Shown here: piece by piece, positions 10,604-20,446 of the stretch
Layout: each line of letters opens with the position of its first letter
Position numbering within the stretch: position 1 is the first letter of the stretch
Source: Rhizobiales bacterium CCH10-E5
GTDB lineage: Bacteria > Pseudomonadota > Alphaproteobacteria > Rhizobiales > Beijerinckiaceae
Reading direction: 5' to 3'
DNA: 64,000 nt
Assembly (NCBI GenBank): GCA_001556125.1
Contig: LSIG01000110.1
Coordinates: 1-64,000, forward strand
The notes under the pieces: generated by a model
Told to the model about the DNA's origin: nothing
Databases searched by the model: none
Seen by the model: only the letters and a program-made list of their open reading frames with translations
Made by a program: the position numbers and the translations under genes

Positions 10604-11814
10604 TGGCGCTGACGCCGGTCCCGGTCGCGCTGCGCGCGCTGCTCGACAGCGTGCCCGGCCGCACGCTCATCGAGACCCTGCCGCTGGCGCAGTGTGCCTG
10701 GCGCGTGCTCGGGGCCGATCTCGCGGCGCTCAGGACACAGCCGTCCTTCGCCAATTCGGCCATGGACGGCTATGCGGTGCGGGCCGACGACCTCACGCCC
10801 GGCACCGAACTGCGCGTTCTCGGCGAATCCGCGGCCGGGCGCTCCTTCGGCGGCAGCATCGCGGCCGGCGAGGCGGTTCGGATCTTCACGGGTGCGCCGA
10901 TCCCCGAGGGCGCCGACACCATCCTGATCCAGGAGAACGCCGACGGTGTCGGCTCGGCCGCGATCACCGTTCGCGAGGGCGCGCCCAAGGGCAAATTCAT
11001 TCGCAAGGCCGGGCTCGACTTCAGCGAGGGCGACCAGCTGCTCGCGGCCGGCACCCGGCTCGACAGCGCCGCGCTCGGGCTCGCCGCCGCCGCTGGCCAC
11101 CCCGCGCTTGCGGTGCGCCGCAAGCCGCTGGTGGCGATCCTCGCCACCGGCGACGAGCTCGTGCTGCCGGGCGAGCCGGTCGGGCCCGACCAGATCGTCG
11201 CCTCCAACTCGTTTGCGCTGGCCGCGCTGGTCGAGCAGGCGGGCGGGAGCGTGCTCGATCTCGGCATCGCCCGCGACGACCATGCCGATCTCGCCGCGCG
11301 GATCGGGCAGGCGCGGGACGCTGGCGCGGATGTGCTGGTGACGCTGGGCGGCGCCTCCGTCGGTGCCCATGACCTCGTCCAGGAGGCGCTGAAGCGCGCC
11401 GGCATGGATCTCGGCTTCTGGAAGATCGCGATGCGGCCGGGCAAGCCGATGATGACCGGCCGGCTCGGCGCGATGGTGGCGATCGGCCTGCCGGGCAACC
11501 CAGTGTCCTCGATCGTCTGCGGGCATCTCTTCGTGGTGCCGGTGATCGAGGCGCTGCTGGGCGTGCCGTCACCCGAGCGCGACCGCAGCGAGCCCGGGGT
11601 TCTGGGCCGCGACATGGCTGCCAATGACGAGCGCGAGGACTATCTGCGCTCCAGCCTCGTCCTGACCGAGGCCGGCTGGGAGGCGACGCCGTTCGAGCGG
11701 CAGGATTCCTCGATGCTCGGCCTGCTCGCGAGGGCGCAGGCGCTGGCGATCCGCCCGGTTTTCGCGCCGGCGGCCCGCAAGGGCGATCCCTGCCGCTTCA
11801 TTCGTCTGCGATAG
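10603..11814 (+). CDS. moeA: Molybdopterin molybdenumtransferase
   Basis: 403-residue MoeA, which inserts molybdate into adenylated molybdopterin (made by MogA/MoaB) to give Mo-molybdopterin. Seen in the sequence are NSAMDGYAVRADD near residue 50, the MoCF-binding GGASVGAHDL near 250, and MRPGKPMMTGRLG with GLPGNPVSS. Four-domain architecture and length are standard. Translation is coupled to moaC by a TGATG overlap. Confidence 0.95.
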   Translation: MALTPVPVALRALLDSVPGRTLIETLPLAQCAWRVLGADLAALRTQPSFANSAMDGYAVRADDLTPGTELRVLGESAAGRSFGGSIAAGEAVRIFTGAPIPEGADTILIQENADGVGSAAITVREGAPKGKFIRKAGLDFSEGDQLLAAGTRLDSAALGLAAAAGHPALAVRRKPLVAILATGDELVLPGEPVGPDQIVASNSFALAALVEQAGGSVLDLGIARDDHADLAARIGQARDAGADVLVTLGGASVGAHDLVQEALKRAGMDLGFWKIAMRPGKPMMTGRLGAMVAIGLPGNPVSSIVCGHLFVVPVIEALLGVPSPERDRSEPGVLGRDMAANDEREDYLRSSLVLTEAGWEATPFERQDSSMLGLLARAQALAIRPVFAPAARKGDPCRFIRLR

Positions 11815-11840
11815 GTCGCGGGCTGGCGCATCGGCTTGCG

Positions 11841-11855
11841 GAACACAACGCGAAC
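11841..11855. promoter_or_regulatory. SOS box 1 of the lexA promoter
   Basis: GAACACAACGCGAAC is a perfect GAAC-N7-GAAC direct repeat (GTTC-N7-GTTC on the other strand), the known LexA operator type of alphaproteobacteria. It lies 69 bp before the lexA ATG and fits autoregulation of lexA. Confidence 0.85.
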
Positions 11856-11864
11856 GGGTATGGT

Positions 11865-11879
11865 GTTCGTGATTTGTTT
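11865..11879. promoter_or_regulatory. SOS box 2 (imperfect) of the lexA promoter
   Basis: GTTCGTGATTTGTTT is GTTC-N7-GTTT, one mismatch from the alphaproteobacterial SOS consensus. It lies 10 bp downstream of the perfect box in the same intergenic region, so LexA could bind both sites. Confidence 0.55.
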
Positions 11880-11923
11880 CGAATCTGCGATGATCGGCAG
11901 ATTTCAGAGCGCCGGCGGGGATC

Positions 11924-12664
11924 ATGCTGACACGCAAACAGTTCGAACTGCTTCGCTTCATCCATGAGCGCCTGCGCGAGAGCGGCGTCCCTCCCTCCTT
12001 CGACGAAATGAAGGACGCGCTCGACCTCAAGTCGAAATCCGGCATCCACCGCCTGATCATGGCCCTCGAGGAACGCGGCTTCATCCGCCGCCTGCCGAAC
12101 CGGGCACGGGCGCTCGAAGTGATCAAGCTGCCGGATGGCGCGGGTGGTGGCCTCCAGGGCGGCGCGCGCCGCTTCAATCCCTCCATCGTCCAGGGCGGGC
12201 TCGGCAAGGAGACACCCTCGGCCAAGGATGGGCTGCCCGGCCGGGCACGCCCGGTCGAGGCGGTGCCAGAAGACGCCCGCAACACGATCGCGATCCCCGT
12301 CATGGGCCGCATCGCGGCGGGCACGCCGATCTCGGCGATCCAGAGCCGCAGCCACAGCGTCGCCCTCCCAGCCGACATGCTCGGCTCGGGCGAGCATTTC
12401 GCGCTGGAGGTCCGCGGCGACTCGATGGTCGAGGCCGGCATTCTCGACGGCGACACGGTGGTGATCCGGCGCCAGGACACCGCCAATACCGGCGATATCA
12501 TCGTCGCCCTGATCGACGACGAGGAGGCGACGCTGAAGCGGCTGCGCAAGCGGGGCTCCTCGATCGCGCTGGAGGCAGCCAATCCGGCTTACGAGACGCG
12601 GGTGCTGGGACCGGACCGGGTCAAGATCCAGGGTCGGCTTGTCAATCTGATGCGGCGCTACTGA
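11924..12664 (+). CDS. lexA: SOS response repressor LexA
   Basis: 246-residue transcriptional repressor and self-cleaving serine protease. The N-terminal winged HTH (residues 1-70) begins [21 protein letters not shown] linker of about 50 residues makes it longer than the 202-residue E. coli protein, as is usual in alphaproteobacteria. The Ala-Gly cleavage site lies in [10 protein letters not shown] near residue 131. The catalytic Ser lies in [13 protein letters not shown] near 166 and the Lys in EATLKRL near 204. RecA-stimulated autocleavage would derepress SOS genes. Two GTTC-N7-GTTC-type boxes precede it, and another perfect box at 39618 marks a second likely target. Confidence 0.97.
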   Translation: MLTRKQFELLRFIHERLRESGVPPSFDEMKDALDLKSKSGIHRLIMALEERGFIRRLPNRARALEVIKLPDGAGGGLQGGARRFNPSIVQGGLGKETPSAKDGLPGRARPVEAVPEDARNTIAIPVMGRIAAGTPISAIQSRSHSVALPADMLGSGEHFALEVRGDSMVEAGILDGDTVVIRRQDTANTGDIIVALIDDEEATLKRLRKRGSSIALEAANPAYETRVLGPDRVKIQGRLVNLMRRY

Positions 12665-12674
12665 CGGGCCGGCG

Positions 12675-14933
12675 CTAGGGCAGGCGCTCGGTATCGGGCG
12701 CCTCCTCGGCCGGTGGCGGCCCAGCCGGGCCCGCAGTTGTCGGCGCGGGCTGGGGACGCCGGCGGCTCCAGGGCCGGTCGCCCGCATCCTGCGCCGCGTG
12801 ATTTTGCCAGCCGGAGCGCGTCCGAACCAGGGCTGTCGCGCCATCGCGCTGCAGCGTCATCCGGTCGATCAGCCGCGCGCGGCAGGCCGCCGTCCAGGGA
12901 ATCGGCGTCACCACCACATCGGCACGGCGGCAATCCTCGATGATGGCGAGCCGGTCCTGCGCATAGGCGATGCTGTGGCCCTCTTTCGTGGTCAGGACGC
13001 AGCCGCGCGCATCGCAGGCTGCGCCCTTGCGCAGCGAGGGGTCGTCGGGTTGGCGGCCGTCACCATCCGCCGTCAGCCATTGCTGCAGGGCGAAGCGGCT
13101 CGGCTTGCCGGCGATCACCAGCAGGCCGTCCTTGCCGCGCACCGCGAGGCCCGAGCCGTCGCGCTCGATCAGGATCGCCGGCTTCTCCGGTTTGGCCGCG
13201 ACGGCCACGCCCCCGACCAGCGGCAGGATCGCCAGCAGGCGCAGCTTCGTCGTCCACAGCGTCGCCCAGAGCAGAGCGGCGGAAAAGCAGCCGAGCGCGG
13301 CCGGGCCAAAGGCGGCGAGCACCAGGGTCGAGTGATCGATGGTCGCGACCCAATGCGCCAGCTTGAGCACCACCTCCGAGGCCAGGCCCATCAGCCACCA
13401 GGCCGGCGCGTCCAGGCCGAGGGGATAGGCGAGCACTCCGAAGACGGCGGCCGGCATGACGAAGAGCGAGACGAAGGGCAGAGCCAGCGCGTTGCCGAGC
13501 AGGCCGAACGGGTTGAAGGTCTGGAAATGATAGGCGCCGAAGGGCGCCGTCGCCGCCGTGGCGAGGAGCGTCGTGACGACGATGCCGGATGCGGCGATCC
13601 AGAGCGGACGCAGCGGCCAGGGCAGTGCGGGCGGCGGCTGCGTCCGGCCGCGCTCCTCCCAGCGCTCGGCAAAGGCGATCAGCGCCGCCACGGCACCGAA
13701 GGACATCTGGAAGCTCGGCCCCAGCAGCGCCTCGGGTTCGCGCAGCAGCACGATCATCGCCGCCAGCGCGAGGTTGCGCATGCTCAGCGCCGGGCGGTCG
13801 ACGAGGATCGCGCCCAGCATCACCAGCGTCATGATCAGCGAGCGTACGGTGGCGACCTCCGCTCCCGAGAAGACGCAATAGGCGACCGAGCCCGCCATCG
13901 CCGCCAGCGCGGCGAGCTTCTTGACCGGCAGGCGCAGCGCCACCGTCTGTGACAGGGCGAGCAGCGCCCGCACCAGCCAGAAGATCGTCCCGGCGGCGAG
14001 GACCATGTGCAGGCCGGAGATCGAGACGATGTGGTAGATCCCGGCCGCGCGCAGATCGGCATTGGTGGTTTCGGTGATCAGCCCGCGCTTGCCGGTGACG
14101 AGGGCGGCCGCCATCGCGCCCGCCTGCCCGCCGGCGACCGAGGCAATGCGCTGGGTCAGGGCGTTGCGGGCGCCGTCGATCGCCGCCGCCAGGCGCAGAT
14201 CCCAGTCGGGCGGATGCGGCGGCGGGCTGAGCGCGATCTTGCCCGCGATGCTGCCCACGGCGCCGATGCCACGGAAGAAAGCGTCGCGCCCGAAATCATA
14301 GCCGCCCGGCCGGGCCGGCCCCGGCGGCGGCAGCAGCCGCGCCACGGCCGCGACATGGTCTCCGGGCGCCACGCTCCCCGAGCGGATGTTGACGCGCACG
14401 CGCTTCGGCCAGAGCGGCCGGTCGAGCCCGGCGATCCCCGTCACGCGGATGACGAGCCGGGCGCCGGCATCGCGCGCCTCGACCGATTCCACGAAGCCTG
14501 AGACCTGGCCGACGCGCGGCCGCTCCAGCATCGGCGCGGCGATCGTCGCCGTGCGCCAGGCCGCCGCGGCGAAGCCGGCAAAGCCCGCGGTGATGCCGAG
14601 ACAGATCCAGGCCAGCCGCGGGCGCCCCCGCAGCAGGACCGCGCCAGCCGCGGACAGCGCGAGCCCCGTCAGCGGCGCCCACAGCGCCGGTTCGGCATCC
14701 GCGGCGAAATAGAGCAGGATGCCGATGCCCATCGCGACCGGCAGCCAGAGGAAGAGCCGGCGCCGCTCGGCCTCGCGCGACAAGGCGGCGAGCCCTGCGT
14801 CGCGCCATTCGCCCAGTGCCAGTCCGAACCTGATACCGCCGAACCGACCGTCCGGGCGGTGCCATGCGAGGGCGGCCGCCAGCGCCCCGCGCCGCGGCAT
14901 CCGCTCCCCTTGCCCTGGCGGCGTCGGCGTCAT
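12675..14933 (-). CDS. comEC: ComEC/Rec2 family DNA-uptake membrane protein
   Basis: 752-residue polytopic inner-membrane protein. After a cytoplasmic N-terminus there are transmembrane helices around residues 50-120, a DUF4131/OB-like periplasmic region (130-230), and the competence core (about 260-540) with the hallmark [17 protein letters not shown]. The C-terminal part, about 560-700, corresponds in position to the metallo-beta-lactamase-like nuclease domain of full ComEC proteins, but no HxHxDH motif is visible. It reads instead [17 protein letters not shown]. The tail is Pro/Ala-rich. No comEA or type IV pilus genes are nearby. It is convergent with lexA, 10 bp apart, and divergent from gltX. 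Confidence 0.9.
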   Translation of the reverse strand: MTPTPPGQGERMPRRGALAAALAWHRPDGRFGGIRFGLALGEWRDAGLAALSREAERRRLFLWLPVAMGIGILLYFAADAEPALWAPLTGLALSAAGAVLLRGRPRLAWICLGITAGFAGFAAAAWRTATIAAPMLERPRVGQVSGFVESVEARDAGARLVIRVTGIAGLDRPLWPKRVRVNIRSGSVAPGDHVAAVARLLPPPGPARPGGYDFGRDAFFRGIGAVGSIAGKIALSPPPHPPDWDLRLAAAIDGARNALTQRIASVAGGQAGAMAAALVTGKRGLITETTNADLRAAGIYHIVSISGLHMVLAAGTIFWLVRALLALSQTVALRLPVKKLAALAAMAGSVAYCVFSGAEVATVRSLIMTLVMLGAILVDRPALSMRNLALAAMIVLLREPEALLGPSFQMSFGAVAALIAFAERWEERGRTQPPPALPWPLRPLWIAASGIVVTTLLATAATAPFGAYHFQTFNPFGLLGNALALPFVSLFVMPAAVFGVLAYPLGLDAPAWWLMGLASEVVLKLAHWVATIDHSTLVLAAFGPAALGCFSAALLWATLWTTKLRLLAILPLVGGVAVAAKPEKPAILIERDGSGLAVRGKDGLLVIAGKPSRFALQQWLTADGDGRQPDDPSLRKGAACDARGCVLTTKEGHSIAYAQDRLAIIEDCRRADVVVTPIPWTAACRARLIDRMTLQRDGATALVRTRSGWQNHAAQDAGDRPWSRRRPQPAPTTAGPAGPPPAEEAPDTERLP

Positions 14934-15125
14934 GGCCTGCCCCCGTCCTGCGCCGGCGCGCCGGGCTTCGAACTGGCCCTTAACGGCGGCGGCTCAGGCA
15001 TGTTACAGGGGCCGCGCCGGATGTCATGTCCGCTTCGGTACGCGCTGCGACAGGGTGTGCCGCTCGATCTTTTCCCGCCCCTTTCAGGGTCCTTCTCCCG
15101 AGGTCCCGCCGGAGCCCTGCCATCC

Positions 15126-16544
15126 ATGAGCGACGCCGTCGTCACGCGCTTTGCGCCCTCGCCCACCGGCTTCCTGCATATCGGCGGCGGACGCACGGCG
15201 CTGTTCAACTGGCTCTATGCCCGCCGCCATGGCGGCAAGATGCTGCTGCGCATCGAGGACACCGATCGCGAGCGCTCGACCGAGGCCGCGATCGGCGCCA
15301 TCCTCGACGGGCTGAAATGGCTCGGCCTCGATTGGGACGGCGAGACCGTCTACCAGTTCGCCCGCGCCGAGCGGCACCGCGAGGTGGCGCATCAGATGCT
15401 GGCCAGTGGCCATGCCTATCGCTGCTACGCCACGCCGGCCGAACTGGACGAGATGCGCGAACAGGCCAAGGCTGCCGGCAAGCCGATGCGTTATGACGGG
15501 CGCTGGCGCGACCGCGATCCCGCGACGGCTCCCGAAGGCGTCAAGCCGGTGATCCGGCTGCGCGCACCGCAGACCGGCGAGACCGTGGTGGAGGACGAGG
15601 TCCAGGGCCGCGTCGTCTGGCAGAACGAGAATCTCGACGACCTCGTGCTGCTGCGCTCCGACGGCAACCCGACCTATATGCTCGCCGTGGTGGTCGACGA
15701 CCACGACATGGGCGTGACCCATGTCATCCGCGGCGACGATCACCTGACCAACGCCGCGCGCCAGACCCAGATCTACCAGGCGCTGGGCTGGAAGGTCCCG
15801 AGCATGTCGCATATCCCGCTGATCCATGGCCCGGACGGCGCCAAGCTCTCGAAGCGCCACGGCGCGCTCGGTGTCGATGCCTATCGCGAGATGGGGTACC
15901 TGCCGGTGGCACTGCGCAATTATCTGCTGCGCCTCGGCTGGAGCCATGGCGACCAGGAGATCTTCTCGACGCAGGAGATGATCGAGCTGTTCGACCTCGG
16001 CTCGATCGGCCGCTCGGCCGCGCGCTTCGACTTCGCCAAGCTCGAGAGCCTGAACGGGCTCTATATGCGCCAGTCCTCCGATCACGACCTGCTCGACGCG
16101 CTGAAGGTGATCCTGCCTGAGATCGGGCCGGCGCGCGGCCTCGGCCCGACCCTGTCGCCCGAGCTGGAGCAGCGCTTCCTTGCCGCGATGCCGGGGCTGA
16201 AGGAGCGCGCCAAGACGCTCGTCGAGCTGCTCGACAGCGCCTACTATCTTTATGCGGCCCGGCCGCTTCAGCTCGACGCCAAGGCAGCGGCCCTGCTGGA
16301 CGAGGCCGGTCGCCAGCGTCTGCCCGGGCTCGCCCAGGCGCTCGCCGCCATCAACGACTGGTCGCTCGAGGCGCTGGAAGCCGCCGTGCGCGGCTATGCC
16401 GAGGCGCAGGGGCTCAAGCTCGGCCAGGCGGCGCAGCCCCTGCGCGCTGCACTGACGGGCCGCGCCATGTCGCCTGGCCTGTTCGATGTGATGGCGGTTC
16501 TGGGGCGCGAGGAAACCCTTGCTCGCCTGGCCGATCAGAGCTGA
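15126..16544 (+). CDS. gltX: Glutamyl-tRNA synthetase
   Basis: 472-residue class I aminoacyl-tRNA synthetase that charges tRNA-Glu, and in many alphaproteobacteria also tRNA-Gln for later amidation. The HIGH-type motif is [18 protein letters not shown] at the N-terminus, and the KMSKS-type motif is [10 protein letters not shown] near residue 240. ATG 15126 opens [20 protein letters not shown], the standard start; an in-frame upstream extension to 14859 is not supported. It is divergent from comEC and followed by gltA. Alphaproteobacteria often carry two gltX copies, so the other may lie elsewhere. Confidence 0.96.
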   Translation: MSDAVVTRFAPSPTGFLHIGGGRTALFNWLYARRHGGKMLLRIEDTDRERSTEAAIGAILDGLKWLGLDWDGETVYQFARAERHREVAHQMLASGHAYRCYATPAELDEMREQAKAAGKPMRYDGRWRDRDPATAPEGVKPVIRLRAPQTGETVVEDEVQGRVVWQNENLDDLVLLRSDGNPTYMLAVVVDDHDMGVTHVIRGDDHLTNAARQTQIYQALGWKVPSMSHIPLIHGPDGAKLSKRHGALGVDAYREMGYLPVALRNYLLRLGWSHGDQEIFSTQEMIELFDLGSIGRSAARFDFAKLESLNGLYMRQSSDHDLLDALKVILPEIGPARGLGPTLSPELEQRFLAAMPGLKERAKTLVELLDSAYYLYAARPLQLDAKAAALLDEAGRQRLPGLAQALAAINDWSLEALEAAVRGYAEAQGLKLGQAAQPLRAALTGRAMSPGLFDVMAVLGREETLARLADQS

Positions 16545-16820
16545 GCAAGACGCGGTGCGGACCGTCTTTCGGCTCGGTTGAACCGGGTCTGCAAATGGTC
16601 TAGTGACGCCGGACATGGCCGCTGCGGCGAGAGCCGGAGCGGGCATAAATATTGCTTGAAAATCAGTCGGATGAACCGCTCTGCCCACCTGCCCGCGCCC
16701 GCGCCGACACGACAGCGTCATGTCGGTCCGCTTTGACGACGGACAGGTTTCATGGACGACCGTGAACGGACAGAGCGCGACCCCGCCTGAAAAGCAGCGA
16801 GCCTGAAAGGATCGGTATCG

Positions 16821-18110
16821 ATGAGCGGAACCACCAGCCAGCTTCAGGTCGACGGCAAGACCGTCGATATGGCGATCAAGACGGGTTCGATCGGCCCGTC
16901 CGTCATCGACATCGGCAAGCTCTACGCCCAGACGGGCATGTTCACCTACGACCCTGGCTTCACCTCGACGGCGAGCTGCGAGTCGCAGATCACCTATATC
17001 GACGGTGACGAGGGCGTTCTGCTCTATCGCGGCTACCCGATCGAGCAGCTCGCCGAGCATGGCGACTTCCTCGAGACCTGCTATCTGCTGCTGGAAGGCG
17101 AACTGCCGACCGCCGCGCAGAAGGCCGATTTCGATTATCGCGTGACGCGCCACACCATGGTGCACGAGCAGATGGCCCGCTTCTTCCAGGGCTTCCGCCG
17201 CGACGCGCATCCGATGGCGGTCATGGTCGGCTCGATCGGCGCGATGTCGGCCTTCTACCACGACTCGACCGACATCTCGGATCCGCATCAGCGCATGGTC
17301 GCCTCGATGCGGATGATCGCGAAGATCCCGACGCTGGCGGCCATGGCCTACAAGTACACCGTCGGCCAGCCCTTCGTGTATCCGCTGAACTCGCTCGACT
17401 ACACCTCGAACTTCCTGCGCATGTGCTTTGCCGTGCCCGCGGAGGAGTACAAGGTCAATCCGGTGCTGTCGCGCGCGCTCGACCGCATCTTCATCCTCCA
17501 CGCCGACCACGAGCAGAACGCCTCGACCTCGACGGTCCGGCTCGCCGGCTCTTCGGGCGCCAATCCCTTCGCCTGCATCGCGGCCGGCACGGCATGCCTC
17601 TGGGGCCCTGCCCATGGCGGCGCCAATGAGGCAGCGCTGAAGATGCTGGAGGAGATCGGTTCGGTCGAGAACATCCCGAAATACATTGCCAAGGCGAAGG
17701 ACAAGAATGACCCCTTCCGCCTGATGGGCTTCGGCCACCGGGTCTACAAGAACTACGACCCGCGCGCGAAGATCATGCAGAAGACCACGCATGAGGTCCT
17801 CAACGAGCTTGGCATCAAGGACGATCCGCTGCTCGACGTCGCGATCGAGCTCGAGCGGATCGCGCTGTCGGACAGCTACTTCATCGAGAAGAAGCTCTAC
17901 CCGAATATCGACTTCTATTCGGGCATCACGCTGAAGGCGATGGGCTTCCCGACCTCGATGTTCACGGCGCTGTTTGCCCTCGCCCGCACGGTCGGCTGGA
18001 TCGCGCAGTGGAAGGAGATGATCGAGGATCCGTCCCAGCGCATCGGCCGTCCGCGCCAGCTCTATACCGGCTCGCCGCAGCGCGAATACACGCCGATCGG
18101 CCGACGCTGA
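16821..18110 (+). CDS. gltA: Citrate synthase
   Basis: 429-residue type II (hexameric, NADH-sensitive type) citrate synthase that condenses oxaloacetate and acetyl-CoA to open the TCA cycle. Conserved regions are [32 protein letters not shown], the catalytic [16 protein letters not shown], and [16 protein letters not shown]. The ATG at 16821 has GAAAGGA upstream. The 276 bp leader after gltX contains a TTGAAAA hexamer at 16656 and weak inverted repeats but no promoter I can call firmly. A strong hairpin terminator follows at 18137. Confidence 0.97.
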   Translation: MSGTTSQLQVDGKTVDMAIKTGSIGPSVIDIGKLYAQTGMFTYDPGFTSTASCESQITYIDGDEGVLLYRGYPIEQLAEHGDFLETCYLLLEGELPTAAQKADFDYRVTRHTMVHEQMARFFQGFRRDAHPMAVMVGSIGAMSAFYHDSTDISDPHQRMVASMRMIAKIPTLAAMAYKYTVGQPFVYPLNSLDYTSNFLRMCFAVPAEEYKVNPVLSRALDRIFILHADHEQNASTSTVRLAGSSGANPFACIAAGTACLWGPAHGGANEAALKMLEEIGSVENIPKYIAKAKDKNDPFRLMGFGHRVYKNYDPRAKIMQKTTHEVLNELGIKDDPLLDVAIELERIALSDSYFIEKKLYPNIDFYSGITLKAMGFPTSMFTALFALARTVGWIAQWKEMIEDPSQRIGRPRQLYTGSPQREYTPIGRR

Positions 18111-18136
18111 GCCGCAACCCGTCGACGACAATTTCC

Positions 18137-18170
18137 GAAGGGGCGCCACGGCTTGCCGTCGCGCCCCTTC
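18137..18170 (+). terminator. Intrinsic terminator after gltA
   Basis: A near-perfect inverted repeat, GAAGGGGCGC against GCGCCCCTTC, with additional inner pairing ACGGC/GCCGT, is followed by ATTGTTT. It lies 26 bp after the citrate synthase stop codon and should end gltA transcription. Confidence 0.85.
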
Positions 18171-18256
18171 ATTGTTTCAGATGATTGATCGCACGGCTGC
18201 AGGTGACGAAGCGCAGCCTCGCGCTAAAGTTCTCCAAACCCTCGGAGAACCGTCTC

Positions 18257-19246
18257 TTGTCCCATCCGCATGATCTCTCCCGGCGCGGCTTCCTCGCCGG
18301 CGCCTCGGCCCTGACCCTCGCCGGCGGGCAGGCACAGGCCCAGGCGGCCTTCCCCGCTCGCCCGATCAACCTGATCGTTCCTTTCGCCGCCGGCGGCTCC
18401 ACCGACATCGTCGCGCGTCTCGTCGGCCAGAAGATGGGCGAGCTGCTCGGCCAGTCGGTCGTGATCGAGAATCGCGCCGGCGCCGGCGGCAATGTCGGCT
18501 CGACCGCGGTCGCCCGCGCGACGCCGGATGGCTACACGATACTGATGGGGACGATCTCGACCCATGCCCTCAACCCGGCGATCCTGAAGACCGTCACCTT
18601 CGATCCGGTCAAGGACTTCACTCCGATCTCGCTGCTCGCGGTGGTGCCGAACGTCATGGTCGTGCATCCGAGCTTCCCGGCCAAGACCGTCCAGGAGGTC
18701 ATCGCGGTGCTGAAGGCCAATCCGGGCAAGTACTCCTACGCCTCCTCCGGCGTCGGCACGCCGCTGCACCTCTCCGGTGAGCTGTTCAAGTCGATCGGCG
18801 GCGTGCTGATGAATCACGTCCCCTATCGTGGCGCGGGCCCCGCCCTGAACGACGTCGTCGCGGGCGCGGTTCCGATCATGTTCGACAACCTGCCCTCCTC
18901 CGCCCAGTTCATCCGCAACGGCCAACTGCGCGCGATCGGCGTCACGACCAAGAACCGCGTTGCGTCCTTCCCGGATCTGCCGACGATCGCCGAGGGCGGT
19001 CTCGCCGGCTACGAGACCTATACTTGGAACGCGTTGTTCGGACCGGCGAAGATGCCGGCCGACATCGTGGCGAAGCTCAACAAGGCCGCGAACGACGCGC
19101 TGAAGGACGCCACGGTCAAGCAGCGCCTCAACGACGTCAGCGCCGAGATCGTCGGCTCGACGCCGGAGGCGCTGGGCGAGCACGTCAAGGTCGAGGTCGC
19201 CAAGTGGTTCCCGATCGCCAAGGCGTCGGGCGCCGCGCTCGAGTGA
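18257..19246 (+). CDS. Tripartite tricarboxylate transporter substrate-binding protein (Bug/TctC family)
   Basis: 329-residue periplasmic binding protein of the Bug family. The mature part has the classic pattern YPxRPI-like FPARPINLIVPFAAGGSTDI, then VVIENRAGAGGNVGS, DGYTILMG and VPYRGAGPALNDVVAG. The start is probably TTG 18257, with GGAGA 9 bases upstream, giving MSHPHDLSRRGFLAGASAL, a signal peptide with a twin-arginine-like SRRGFLAG motif and an AQAQA cleavage region. No TctA or TctB membrane subunits are nearby, so it is an orphan. Such orphans usually bind small organic acids. It sits between gltA and lpxB, interrupting an otherwise conserved gene order. Confidence 0.88.
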   Translation: MSHPHDLSRRGFLAGASALTLAGGQAQAQAAFPARPINLIVPFAAGGSTDIVARLVGQKMGELLGQSVVIENRAGAGGNVGSTAVARATPDGYTILMGTISTHALNPAILKTVTFDPVKDFTPISLLAVVPNVMVVHPSFPAKTVQEVIAVLKANPGKYSYASSGVGTPLHLSGELFKSIGGVLMNHVPYRGAGPALNDVVAGAVPIMFDNLPSSAQFIRNGQLRAIGVTTKNRVASFPDLPTIAEGGLAGYETYTWNALFGPAKMPADIVAKLNKAANDALKDATVKQRLNDVSAEIVGSTPEALGEHVKVEVAKWFPIAKASGAALE

Positions 19247-19249
19247 GGC

Positions 19250-20446
19250 TCAGCTGCCGCGCGGGGCGGAAAGCCCACCGGTCCGGCTCTCGACCAGCGC
19301 CAGCGCGGCCTCGACCGCGTTGGCGGACGGGCTCTCGCCGGCGGAGCGCATGATCGTCTCGACCTCGGCGAAGCCGGCGAGCTGGCGCTCACGGTCCTCG
19401 CCGTCGGCCAGGGCGGCTTCGAGGCGATCGGCCAGCGTCTGCGCCGTCGCATCCTCCTGAATGAACTCCGGCACGACGCTGCGGCCGAGGATCAGATTGG
19501 GCAGGATCACGCTGGGCAATTTGATCAGACGCCGCGCGATCGCGGCCTCCCAACCTGCGCCGCGATAGGCGGCCACGGTCGGTACCTGCGCCAGTGCCAG
19601 TTCCAGGGTCACGGTGCCGGAAGCCGCCAGCGCCGCGCGCGCGCTGCGGAACGCCGTGAGCTTTGCCGCCTCGCCGGTGACGATCTCGGGCCGATGGGCC
19701 CAGCCCGACGCCGCCTGTGCGATCTCGTCATGCAGATGCGCCACGGCCGGCAGCACGAAATGCGCAGCCGGCAGCCGGGCGGCCACGCGGGCAACGGCGT
19801 CGCCGAAGACCGGCATCAGATGCCGGATCTCGGAGCGACGGCTGCCGGGCAACACCAGCACGACCGGCGATGCGGCGTCAGCCCGCCTCGCGCTCTCTGC
19901 CGCATCAGGCCGCAGCTCGTCCAGCCGCTCGATCAGCGGGTGGCCGACGTAGATTGTCGGCGGGCCCTGCAGCCGCTCCAGCGCCGCCGGCTCGAAGGGC
20001 AGCAGGGCCAGGATGCGGTCGACATGCGGCTTCATGCGCCGCGCCCGGCCGGAGCGCCAAGCCCAGACGCTGGGGCAGACCCAATGGGCGATGGCGATGT
20101 CCGGCGCGCGGGCGCGCACCTTCTTGGCCACGCGCAGGCCGAAATCGGGGGCGTCGATCGTCAGCAGGAGATCCGGCGCGAAGCGGGTGATGCCGCGTGC
20201 GGCATCCTCCATGCGGCGCAGCAGCAGGGGCAGGCGCGCAACGACCGGTCCGAAGCCCATCACGGCGATATCGGCCTGCGGGAAGATCGGCGTCAGCCCG
20301 GCCGCGATGAGGGCTTCGCCGCCGACGCCGGTCACGATCACCTCCCGCGGCGCCAGACGGCGACGCAGGGCCTCGAGGAACCGCAGAGCCAGCGCATCGC
20401 CCGAAGCCTCGCCCGCCACGATGGCGAGGCGGAAGGGGGTCGTCAT
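19250..20446 (-). CDS. lpxB: Lipid-A-disaccharide synthase
   Basis: 398-residue membrane-associated GT-B glycosyltransferase that joins lipid X and UDP-diacylglucosamine into lipid A disaccharide phosphate. The N-terminus FRLAIVAGEASGDALALRFL is the family signature, and PGSRRSEIRHLMPVF marks the nucleotide-binding half. LpxB-type conserved regions continue with ASGTVTLELAL and PNLILGRSVVPEFIQED. Its ATG overlaps the lpxI stop by 4 bp. It is the last gene of the minus-strand lipid A cluster and is convergent with the Bug protein, 3 bp apart. Confidence 0.96.
   Translation of the reverse strand: MTTPFRLAIVAGEASGDALALRFLEALRRRLAPREVIVTGVGGEALIAAGLTPIFPQADIAVMGFGPVVARLPLLLRRMEDAARGITRFAPDLLLTIDAPDFGLRVAKKVRARAPDIAIAHWVCPSVWAWRSGRARRMKPHVDRILALLPFEPAALERLQGPPTIYVGHPLIERLDELRPDAAESARRADAASPVVLVLPGSRRSEIRHLMPVFGDAVARVAARLPAAHFVLPAVAHLHDEIAQAASGWAHRPEIVTGEAAKLTAFRSARAALAASGTVTLELALAQVPTVAAYRGAGWEAAIARRLIKLPSVILPNLILGRSVVPEFIQEDATAQTLADRLEAALADGEDRERQLAGFAEVETIMRSAGESPSANAVEAALALVESRTGGLSAPRGS

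Noticed and set aside
15084..18149. 1021-codon minus-strand open frame over gltX and gltA
   Set aside because: It spans two convincing plus-strand genes and their intergenic gap, has no domain and no ribosome site, and is explained by codon bias.
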